Source: Limonium bicolor (lineage: Eukaryota; Streptophyta; Magnoliopsida; Caryophyllales; Plumbaginaceae). Taken from it: a stretch of DNA of 64,000 nucleotides. Positions 10,301 to 19,745 of the stretch are shown here, one piece after another. The translations under genes and the position numbers were made by a program. Below the pieces are notes generated by a model that did not search any database, was not told the origin of the DNA, and was given only the letters and a program-made list of their open reading frames with translations. Position 1 is the stretch's first letter, and every line of letters starts with the position of its first letter. The DNA lies in contig CM041782.1 of the NCBI GenBank assembly GCA_023374045.1, positions 186,886,925 to 186,950,924 on the forward strand, in the 5' to 3' direction.

Positions 10301-11182
10301 AATCCCGGTGGTGGGACGGTGTAGTCCCCGGGCCGGAAGTCATACCGACTTAACATGAGTATGAGTAAGTAAGCAAGAATGAGTAAGTAAGTAAATGAAA
10401 GTAAGTCAGTAAAGTAAGAGTAAGTAATGTGCAATGAGTAAGGAGTAATAAGCATACCGATTAACCCGGATGCGTAATTTGGCTAACACCGTGAAGGTAA
10501 GTAAAGTGTATGTTATTGCAATGTTGCCTTGAATCGTGTAATGTATTGTATATGCATGTATGTTGTATGCAAAGCATGTATGTATGAAATAAATGAACCG
10601 CATGCCTAATCGACCTTAATTAGTCGGCGTGCCCTAGCTAGCACGCGGTATATGCGGAATTTATGCGCGGCTTTTGCTGAGCCCCTTGGGGCGATGTTTT
10701 TACTACACGCAGGTACACGAGAAGGGTGAAGACGAGGAAGACTTAGATAGATTTCTTTTTGGTTGTAATTAATGAATTGTGAATGGTGTACTAAGTTGTA
10801 CACGGCTAGGAGCCTTTTTGATTAGCCGGTGTACCATGGGTTACACCTTTTGGATATTGTTGGGATGGTGAATTGGTACAGATGAGTAGATGGTAGAGAC
10901 TCATTATTTTGGTAAACTTGGGAATGATGTAATTGAATATACTTTGGCACTCGGTAATCCATTAATGTAAGTATTTGATATTCGGTAATTGGTAAGTAAC
11001 GTAGTAGCTTGGTATACTATGATCATCAGACCGTGACTGTAAGTAAGGTAAGCCTAGCTAGCCGTACGGGCGGTTAGCGGCGTTGTACCACCCGCCGTAG
11101 TAGTAGTACTCTTCCGCTGCGAACTGATAAAATAAAGGGATGATTGGACTGTAAGCATAGGATTAGCGGTAGGGGTGTTATA
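7323..11182 (+). repeat. 3' LTR of Tekay element 1a
   Basis: 3860 bp, starting TGAAATACCCC and ending GGGGTGTTATA; the usual terminal CA is changed to TA in both inverted copies. It contains CA/CT-rich leader sequence (7690-7960), a palindrome array (9211-9540), AAGTAAGTAAG-type runs (10360-10440), and a hairpin CCCCTTGGGG with TTTTTACTACACGCAG downstream (10681-10712). No protein-coding gene is supported in it. Confidence 0.92.
9211..9540 (+). repeat. Five tandem GC-rich palindromes in the Tekay LTR
   Basis: Five stem-forming units of the GGTCCGGGAC...GTCCCGGACC type. Several have the symmetric centre CTTAAG, and units are spaced by CGAGAGTTG. The same array is at 28464-28792 and 63024-63352. 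Confidence 0.85.
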
Positions 11183-11322
11183 GTAACTTTTAATTCACTA
11201 TGTACAGGATGCAGTCCTATTGTACGTGAACAGTGAACTGGTTCGTGTACCTCTTCCTGGCAAAAGTAATTACCAGCAGTAACTTTTAATTCACTTTGTA
11301 CTGGATGTAGTCCTATTGTACA
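11183..11322 (+). repeat. Left inverted subrepeat block
   Basis: One and a third units: TAACTTTTAATTCACT, then TGTAC..GGATG.AGTCCTATTGTAC, then TTCGTGTACCTCTTCCTGGC. It is followed by unique sequence from about 11323. Confidence 0.75.
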
Positions 11323-11887
11323 TGAATAAACCCCCAAATACCCCATTGTCGCTATGTTTTTCTGCCGAGGAGGGACTGTCAAGGCACGAGTTACTCGTCG
11401 TTATAGATCACGAAGATTACTAGGATATGGCTAAGTTACTTTCTACGCGTGAGTGCCCCCATCCTTCTATCAAATTATGCTCCATGATGACCAAAAGTAA
11501 CTACATAATTAATGTGCAAACTAAAAGGAAACTCCATTTGATTTTGAGAGCAAAATGTGGCGTAAGATATGAAGAATTCGCGTAAGATATAATTAGAAAG
11601 ATTTTGAGAGCACAAGGTAAGGAATGAGTATGCTGGGAGACCCATACCCCCTTTATAATACTAGTAATGGTCATTGACAAGTCCAACAGCTAGTTCAACG
11701 GCTAGTGTGAAAAGTAAGGTTAAAATGGTATCATGGAGTAGGCTATGTCTGTTTCTAGTACAAAAATTAGATACTAATAATTATATTTTGGGTGCTTACT
11801 TAAGGAACAACCTGACAACATAGGAGCTACATAATATAGTGACGTTCAAATGTAACATACAGTAAAAGAGACAAACAACACTTAGCC

Positions 11888-12402
11888 TTAATTAATCAAA
11901 TTACATCCTATAATAGTTTGTTGAGTCTTGAAGCCATTTGAATGTGTGCGTTCTATCAAAGCATTGGTATTTCCACTATCATCTATGCCCATGGACCGTT
12001 TCGAAGATGACGAGTCACTGCTTAGAATTATAATCTCAAGGATTTTCTTCCTTGTCGTGGATTATGCATCAACCTGGTTTTGAATAATGTTGCGATATTG
12101 TCCAGGAGTTGGTGTAGAGTAACCATTGAATAGGGCTTCTTCGTTGTAAGTGAAATTTTCGGACAGTAATCCTTTGAAGAAATCAGAGTCTACATCAAAG
12201 TCGGTGAGAAAATCTATGTCTTTCAACCGGTCAGATGATGAGGAATCACTGCTTAGAATTATAATCTCCGGGATCTTCCTGCTCGTTGAGATTTTACTTT
12301 TGGATGATGAACCTTAGATATGGAGGTTCTTGGTGTCGTCCACACTTGATTTCTTTCGATGGATTTTTGTGCTTTGAGTGAGAGTTCCTCCTTGGGCGCC
12401 AT
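11888..12402 (-). pseudogene. Unrecognised captured gene fragment with duplicated SIM-like acidic motif
   Basis: Reading the - strand from an ATG at 12400-12402 gives a basic 47-residue frame (MAPKEELSLKAQ...) that ends at 12259. An overlapping frame from about 12306 to the stop at 12062-12064 carries STSRKIPEIIILSSDSSSSD followed by an acidic FLTDFDVDSDFF region. A second, diverged copy follows from about 12060 to 11888 (RKKILEIIILSSDSSSSK). The hydrophobic IIIL run followed by serines and acids resembles a SUMO-interacting motif. This looks like a host-derived exon duplicated inside the transposon. The parent gene is not recognised, and the frame breaks argue against a functional protein. 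Confidence 0.35.
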
Positions 12403-12689
12403 TCTTAGTGAAGATTGGACAGTAGTTTATGACTAAAATCAACTTGTGACGTACGGTATGAAGATTTCACTCTGTCAGTAGATAGACAGATATTAAGAGC
12501 AAGAAGTGATGGATGAATTGGTTTGAACACCCATCCTTTTACACTATCAGGGTAACGGTCACTAACATGCCCAACGGCTAGTACACACTTAAACATTGAA
12601 TACTCCTCTGTTGTTGTCCTTGAGTAAATCATGACTGATAACTCCGTTGAAGTGACAACACATTGCAAAAAAAAGTAAAAGACACAGAT

Positions 12690-12926
12690 CACGTACAATA
12701 GGACTGCATCCAGTATAAAGTGAATTAAAAGTTACCGTTGGTAATTACTTTTGCCAGGAAGAGGTACACGTACTAGGTCACTATTCACGTACAATCCACT
12801 ACATCCAGTACAAAGTGAATTAAAAGTTACTGCTGGTAATTACTTTTGCCAAGAAGAGGTACACGAACCAGTTCACTGTTCACGTACAATAGGACTGCAT
12901 CCTGTACATAGTGAATTAAAAGTTAC
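12690..12926 (-). repeat. Right inverted subrepeat block
   Basis: Just over two copies of the same unit of about 105 bp in inverted orientation, one more than the left block. Units diverge at the CCTATTGTAC segment; the middle unit has GGATTGTAC. Confidence 0.75.
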
Positions 12927-14260
12927 TATAATACCCCTACCGCTAATCCTATGCTTACCGTCCAATCATCTCTTTTATTCTATCAGTTCGCAGCGGAGAC
13001 TACTACTACTACGGCGGGTGGTACAACGCCACTACCGCCCGTACGGCTAGCTAGGCTTACCTTACTTACAGTCACGGTCTGATGATCATAGTATACCGAG
13101 CTACTATGTTACTACCAATTACCGAATATCAAATACTTACATTAATGGATTACCAGTGCCAAAGTATATTCAATTACATCATTCCCAAGTTTACCAAAAA
13201 TAATGAGTCTCTACCATCTACTCATTTGTACCAATTCACCATCCCAACAATATCCAAAAAGGTGTAACCCATGGTACCCGGCTAATCAAAAAGGCTCCTA
13301 GCCGTGTACAACTTAGTACACCATTCACAATTCATTAATTACAACCAAAAAGAAATCTATCTAAGTCTTCCTCGTCTTCACCCTTCTCGTGTACCTGCGT
13401 GTAGTAAAAAAACATCGCCAAGGGGGCTCAGCAAACCAGCGCATAAATTCCGCATATACCGCGTGCTAGCTAGGGCACGCCGACTAATTAAGGTCGATTA
13501 GGCATGCGGTTCATTATTTCATACATACATGCTTTGCATACAACATACATGCATATACAATACATTACACAATTCAAGGCAACATTGCAATAACATACAC
13601 TTTACTTACCTTCACGTGTTAGCCAAATTACGCATCCGGTTTAATCGGTATGCTTATTACTCCTTTACTCATGCACATTACTTACTCTTACTTTACTGAC
13701 TTACTTTCATTTACTTACTTACTCATTCTTGCTTACTTACTCATACTCATGTTAAGTCGGTATGACTTCCGGCCCGGGGACTACACCGTCCCACCACCGG
13801 GATTTACTTGACTCACCAAATCCGGGATGCTACCCATTTTAAGGGTGTTTGGGCCGCAAACCCGTTTAAGAGTCAGGAATTGGATTCAACTCTTGTGTCT
13901 CCGCATCCTCACGTGTGGCCAAAACTATATCGGACTTCTACTCATTCCAATTTAATTACCAATTTAAGTTAGATTGGTTAGCTTGTTAGAATCAGTTAGA
14001 AGTCCAATTACAAACACATTCGGTCACAGTACAATGCATCATACATAACACACACTCATATTCATCCATACTTTTCATGATTATACAAACTATGATTTAA
14101 GAAAATATTCAACAAGATACAACACTAATATTCACAAGTAAGCATAATAACTCCGATTCGTGCATTTATCTTATTTGGTGATCAATTAGCACACAACACA
14201 CAAATCAGAGTAACCAAGATAACATACGGGGCATGAGGAATTCATACCGTTCACCGTTGT
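12927..14260 (-). repeat. 3' LTR of Tekay element 1b, distal piece
   Basis: Reverse complement of the 3' third of the LTR at 7323-11182, ending GGGGTATTATA at 12927. It is interrupted at 14261 by element 3; the rest of this LTR is 28159-30696. Confidence 0.92.
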
Positions 14261-14876
14261 TGAAATACCCCAAACCTAAGTATGCTAAGTAAACATCAAA
14301 TCATGATGTATTAAGGCTAAATATGCTTAGAAAGATTGGTAGACAGTTTAAACCAAGGAAAACACAAGAAAGTGCCTTAAGGGCAATCAGGGCAAAAACA
14401 TGCTCTAAGCTTGGAGAGACTTGGGTGAGTACCCAATATCATGATAAGACCTTAGTAATATTCTAATGGTCATTTTAAATCAATTAGCAAAGAAAACCAA
14501 GCTTGAAAACAAGTTAAAACACAAAATGTGCTTTAAGAGGTCTTAAAGCACATTTTTGAGAAATTGTCTTAGAATTGAGTTTTGAGTGGCTAAATGTCCA
14601 TCATTACTCTTTAATCAACATGTGTACTAATTAGTATCACATTAGGAAGCCTAAATCAATGGGAACCAAAAATTTCACGAATATGTGCACTAATTAGTGA
14701 ATAGTGCCAAATAGTGCCCAAATTAAGCTTAAGTCAACATAAGTCAATGAGATGGTCAACTAAGACCATAAATATCTCCAACTACAAGAGGGGGGCCAGT
14801 TTTTGATGTGAGGAGTCACCACATGACTAAGCAAATAAAGGAAAAGAAGAGTAAAAGAGAGAATAGTACTATTTGC

Positions 14877-14886
14877 TTTATAAAAG
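14877..14886 (+). promoter_or_regulatory. TATA box of the element 3 LTR
   Basis: TTTATAAAAG inside TTGCTTTATAAAAGCAAAT, itself a palindrome. Conserved in the 3' LTR at 24627-24636. A CT-rich leader follows, as in the other LTR families here. Confidence 0.55.
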
Positions 14887-16906
14887 CAAATCCTTATATT
14901 AGCCTACCTCTCTCCTCTCTTCTTCATTTCTCTTCTTCTTCCACGGTTCTTTTTCTTTTTCCTCTGTTCCAAACCGTCCCAAGCAGCCTCCATTGTTGCT
15001 TCACCTTGCTTTGGCAACAACTTACTCATTTTAGCTCCAAATCAAAAACTAAACACATTTATTCTTAGTTAGCTCAAGCTCTAGCTTTCTATCTTTTCAA
15101 ATCTTGCAAAGCTCAATTTTGGTGCCATGAGAAAACTCCATTGATGGAGGAAAATCAAGTTTGAAGAGCTCATTAGCTTCTCCATTCTCTTAAGGTAAAG
15201 AAAATGTAAGAAAAACCATGTTTCCATCATCTCTTGTACATGGCCGAAAATTTCTACTCATGGGGCCTTGTTTTTATGCCTTGTTCTAGCTTGATTTATT
15301 CACCAAGGACTAGTGGAGGTCCTATTTCATTCAATGCCAAAGTCTACCTTGAGACTTCAAAGGTAATCATCCACTTTTATGCCTTAGAACACATTTCTAA
15401 CCTAGGTTTTTATTCCTTGAGGTTAGTGTATTGTTTAGTACTCATATGAGTCTTTGAATATTGATTAGAACATTGGCAAGGGGAATTTAAGTGGTGGCCG
15501 AGATCTATGCAAGAAGAAGGTCTAAGGAGGAGATTAAGATAAGCTTGAGAAAACAAGGTAAAATGCTTACCTAATGGTGGTTTAAGATTAAGGAATGAGT
15601 TTTAGATAAGTACCAATGTAGCTTAGAGCTTACATTGTGTATTGGGTTATATACCTAAGAAAAAGAACTTAAACAAGCTTATGAACTTGTGATTAAGGAG
15701 CTAATGAGAATGAGTTAGTAATATAAGTTTAAGGTGGATTTTAAGAGCATTATAACTACTATGAGATTGATGGGTGTATTTGCAGGTTGAAAGCTTTTAT
15801 ATGTGGGAAATTCAGTGTTTAAGTTTAAGTCATTTAAGGGCCTAAGAGCCATGTCATTTAAGAGCCTTGGTGCTATGCAATTTAAGATTATTGCAATATA
15901 ATGAGTTGTTGTGAATGATTGGTTTAGTGATGAGATGTGGTGAAAAAACAATGCATTTGGGCATGAAATATACTAGAGGAGCTATGGCGAAATTTGAGTA
16001 GAAAATAAGTGCTTAGGTGATGGTGGTGAATTAATATGACCTAGGATTTACTAGGAGTCATTATGAAGAATTTGAGTGGAAATGAGTTAACTAAGGAGTT
16101 CTTGAGGTTTAGAATGACCTAGAATGGTCTATGAGGAATTAGAGTTTAGATGGGTGTATTGAACACACCAAATTCATGGTATGAGGAATAGTAAGACTTG
16201 TGCAAATCTGGAAGGAAATGATGTGTAATGCTTTGAGATGATTTAGGTATGAACTAAGAGAAGAACAATGAGAGTTCGAGAAGTTTGTGTAAGAGGTGGT
16301 GATGTTAGTGGTGGACTAGTAAGGTTTAGTTGAATGGTAATGTGTGGACTTGGGTGATGGAAGTGAAAATGGTAGGAGGATATTGTAAGTCGTCAAGGAA
16401 AATGACTAGAAACGTATAAGAGGGTATGATCATGAGAATGGTGAGTAAGTTGCATAAGAGAAGTGGAAATGTCTAAGGAGGGTGTTGCATGTTAAGGTAA
16501 ATGAAGAACAATGTCAAGGTATTAAGATAATGGAAAGAAATGTATACAAGCTTAAGAGTTTAAGAGTGATGAGTAACAAGAAAAGAAGAGAAATTGTGCA
16601 TGGACATGCAAGATACCTTGGAAGGTTTAACAAGCAATGATGTTAAGGAGGAGTTATATGGTAGAAAGAAACACTTTGGTTAGTTGAAGTTTTAGACAAT
16701 GTACATGTTAGAATATAAGGAATTAATTGACAAGTGTTAGGAATTTCTTACAAGAATTGAGCTAAAGGTTGGAAGATCTTTGGAGGTGTTTTAATGAGTT
16801 TGGTGGAGGTTATAAGGTAGGTTTGATGTGCCAAATGATGTTAGAACACATTAGAGGCTTGAGGAAAAATTTGGAGAAGTTTGACAATATGGGAAGTTTC
16901 TGCAGC

Positions 16907-17018
16907 CGACCTACCCAGGGGACCGACCCCAGTCTGGGTCGGTCGGGCTGAAACTGTGAATTTGGATGTTCTCTGCAGCCGACCTACCCAGGGGTGGGTC
17001 GGTCGGTGGGTCGGTCGG
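16907..17018 (+). repeat. GC-rich palindromes in the element 3 LTR
   Basis: Two units of GCAGCCGACCTACCCAGGGG followed by GGTCGGTCGG-type arms. In the 3' LTR only the first unit remains (26674-26718), because the second lies in the deleted segment. A run of 17 A follows near 17024. Confidence 0.75.
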
Positions 17019-17884
17019 ACCATAAAAAAAAAAAAAAAAACCCTAAGAGAGTTTAGTGGTATTAATGGTACCCCATTAAGGGGGCAATGATGATTAGAGG
17101 TATAAAGACCTAAGGGATTAAGTTAAGAATAAACTTAAAAGTTTAAGATTAAGTTTGTAAGATTAAGTTGTAAGACTTAAGAGGTGTTAGGTTGGATCAT
17201 TAAGGGTTAAGTAAGTTAAGTAAGATAAGTAAGTTGAATTGAGTTAAGTGATTAACAACCTGAAACTGAATGAATGTTTTAGGACTTGGAAATTGGACTC
17301 CGGAAGAGATTAAGCAACTGAACGGCCAACGGTGAACGGTACAGTTCTCTTGTGACCTGCTTGCTAACGAGGTGTCCCTCGGCTTGTGTGCTATTTGTTT
17401 TGTGTGCTCACTAAACAAGATAAAGCATGCAACCGGAATATATATATATTTCTGTATTGTTGTGTGATGTTTGAAAACTAACACAACATACCGTGAGAAC
17501 TTACTAACCAATGTTTAGTAAGGAATTGAGTGAGACTAAGGAACGCCCCCTAATAGGGACGATATGAACCGAAAGAGGTTAACCAACAATATGGTCTTGA
17601 GATTACTACTAACTGGAACTTGAGTGAGGAAACCCGGGACCGATCTCCGGTCATGCATGCTAAGGAAAAAGGGGGACGGTATCTGAATCAGATCCGCCCT
17701 CCGCTTAAGGACTTGTCTTCGGACTTGTAGCCTAGGGCCGGTTGCCGGCTCAGCTACGCTGGATTCCCGTCCAGGGTAGGTGGCATTAAGATGGTGCGGT
17801 GGGATCACCTAAATCCCAGGTTTGGACTTAGGCTACAACCATTCCCCTCCAGGAACGGTTTGTATTCTGAGAATAAGTTAAGAT

Positions 17885-18175
17885 AAGATAAGTTACAATC
17901 ATTCCTTTTTAAAGGATGATTTGTATTGTTAAGATAAGATTAAGTTAAGAATAAGATAAGTTACAATCATTCCTTTTTAAAGGATGATTTGTATTGTTAA
18001 GATTAAGATTAAGTTAAGATTAAGATAAGTTACAATCATTCCTTTTAAAGGATGATTTGTATTGTTAAGATTAAGATTAAGTAAGATTAAGATAAGTTAC
18101 AATCATTCCTTTTAAAGGATGATTTGTATAATTAAGATTAAGATAAGCAACATCCACTCCTTATTAAGGATGGTT
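17885..18175 (+). repeat. Tandem repeat of about 69 bp in the element 3 LTR
   Basis: Four good copies and one decayed copy of ATAAGTTACAATCATTCC-TTTTTAAAGGATGATTTGT, followed by AAGATTAAG runs. Each unit contains the hairpin ATCATTCC..AAAGGATGAT. Present again at 27260-27545. Confidence 0.85.
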
Positions 18176-18781
18176 GTTTCTAAGGTTAAGATAAGACTAA
18201 GATTAAGGTGAGATAAGATGGACTAAGGTTAAGAGGGAACATTACTTAAGGAGTTAAATAACTAACTCTCTAATTAAGGGAACGCATTTAAGTCGTTCAT
18301 TGTGTGTGAACTTTGATTGTTCATATATGATTGTTGTTTACAGCATTTACTATTATGTTGTGCATCTAATCAACCTCCATGCTATCGACAATTAGTCGTC
18401 GTAGCCACGTTAGCTTGGGGGCCATGAGGGGATCGTACCAGCATTCGTGCTGACCCCCTTTGGGGGCTTGTTTTTACTACACAGGTACATCAGGAAGCGG
18501 CGTCGCAAGTAAGAAGAAGGAGTACAAGTGTTAAGGACTAAGTGTGGCCTACGAGTTGTGCATGTACACTCGTATGGCAATTGAGTTAGTAAGATGTATA
18601 GGATGTGAGGGGAATGTAAGAAGGATATGTATTGGTTAAGATTGTTGTACTAATGTTCGGTATATTCTGTAGTCAGACCGTGGCAAGGTCCTGGATTGTA
18701 AAGAATTCCGCTGTGACATGTATATATATATGCTGTTAAGTTGCGAGACCACATCTGGATTGAGTTGGGGTGTTACAAAAG

Positions 18782-18808
18782 TGGTATCAGAGCGTAGTTA
18801 CGCTCTGA
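18782..18808 (+). other. Primer binding site of element 3 with overlapping stem
   Basis: TGGTATCAGAGC (18782-18793) matches the 3' end of plant initiator tRNA-Met, 4 bases after the LTR. Its CAGAGCGTA pairs with TACGCTCTG just downstream (loop GT), giving a perfect 9 bp stem. Confidence 0.85.
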
Positions 18809-19725
18809 AGACAAGAAATACCGAACTTAGGAGAATGTTGAGGTTGAGATTGAGTTATGGGTTAAGGGTTGAGAGATAGAGTGAGAGGTGCGTTAGTCGG
18901 ACTTCCCGGTGTTTACCGGATATCCATAGTACCTAGGCCCGCCCTCCACATCCCTAACCCTAAATATGTGGAACAAACGCCAGAGAGAAGAAAGCCTTCT
19001 CTTACTCGGGGAAACCCGATCTGGCAGTTAGCTAACAATAAGCAGTACGAGAAACATCTTGTTGCACAACAGTTACGGAGAACTTGGGGGTTTTCAATGG
19101 AGCGCAACAGAGGAACAGGCGCTACCTATGGAATACTATCAGTAAGGGAACGGAAATTACCGGCAACATGGGTCGACATGCTACGCAGTCGAAATAACCC
19201 GCGATACCAATGGTAAGGAAAGCACTACGCGTGCAATGGATAAGGAAATGATAAGAGACATGAGTACCGGACAGCGGTCCGAGTGAGCATAACAGTGGGA
19301 TAATACAAGCATGAGGATTGAGATTACTGGAAAGTCCAGTTAGAACGGGAACTCCAAACCCCATACAATGAGGAAGGTTATAAAACCTGGCCAACATAAT
19401 GCGACGACGATAGGAACTCATATAAATTGTTTACCGAAATAGGACTACGATGTAGTGCCTAAAGGAGAATCATTACTGAGTAACCACAACAAAATGTGTG
19501 GAGACAGGAGCGAGGATTAAGACATAAGAAATATTAAGGGGTTCCCTCAGAAAGAGGAACGCCCTGATAAATGACAGTACTGTCAAACAACAAGGAAACT
19601 GCCGGATGGACGGTTATCCAAAATAAGAGATTATCGAAGGAGTCCCGAGGACTACCAATTACATGGAAATTAGAAGGAAGTATCACTACCGATGTACCTT
19701 GTACCAATAACCCATCCTGCATGGC

Positions 19726-19745
19726 GCACTTGCCATAGCAAGTGC
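19726..19745 (+). other. Leader hairpin of element 3
   Basis: GCACTTGC-CATA-GCAAGTGC, a perfect 8 bp stem about 945 bp after the PBS. Element 4 keeps the same stem with a different loop at a similar distance (56186-56206). Confidence 0.6.

Larger units (their letters stand above)
3431..11182 (+). mobile_element. Tekay/Del chromovirus, left copy (element 1a), 3' portion
   Basis: Ty3/gypsy element on the + strand in the order protease, RT, RNase H, integrase, chromodomain, PPT, 3' LTR. The lineage call rests on that order, the chromodomain ending VLWSNHDVEEATWE, long LTRs (3.86 kb) and LTR termini TGAAATACCCC/GGGGTGTTAYA. The 5' part (gag, 5' LTR) lies outside the window beyond the Tat insertion. 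The copy is dead: it has several in-frame stops and frameshifts. Confidence 0.9.
1..11322 (+). repeat. Left arm of a large inverted duplication
   Basis: The window starts inside this arm. Base 1 onward reads as the reverse complement of 38110 downward, through the Tat tandem arrays, Tat 3' LTR, Tekay pol region, Tekay 3' LTR and about 140 bp beyond the LTR. The arms share the same nested Tat insertion point and the same stop codons and frameshifts in pol, so this is a segmental duplication and not two independent insertions. The arm continues left of the window. Confidence 0.9.
11183..12926. mobile_element. DNA-transposon-like segment at the centre of the inverted duplication
   Basis: Both ends begin GTAACTTTTAATTCACT pointing inward and directly abut the two Tekay 3' LTRs. 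Each end carries tandem subrepeats of about 105 bp (left 11183-11322, right 12690-12926). Subterminal arrays in inverted orientation suggest a non-autonomous TIR transposon. No transposase was recognised, and true termini and a target site duplication cannot be assigned because both ends meet LTRs. Confidence 0.5.
14261..18777 (+). repeat. 5' LTR of element 3
   Basis: 4517 bp, TGAAATACCCC...GGGGTGTTACA. It contains a TATA box, two palindromic GACC/GGTC blocks, a tandem array of about 69 bp units and the hairpin-T5-ACTACACAGG module at about 18455-18485. Short frames such as 15234-15449 are duplicated in the 3' LTR simply because the LTRs are copies; none resembles a known protein. Confidence 0.93.

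Noticed and set aside
12405..12698. 97-codon minus-strand frame as transposase
   Set aside because: No DDE or zinc-finger motifs; it runs into the subterminal repeat and shows no family resemblance.
15234..15449. 71-codon frame identical in both LTRs of element 3 (24985-25200)
   Set aside because: Identity follows from LTR duplication. It lies in the transcribed leader with candidate splice sites and has no recognisable domain.
18869..19216. 115-codon frame at the start of the element 3 interior, as a possible gag
   Set aside because: No CCHC, capsid motif or similarity to the gag of element 1. The matching part of element 4 is not open in the same frame.
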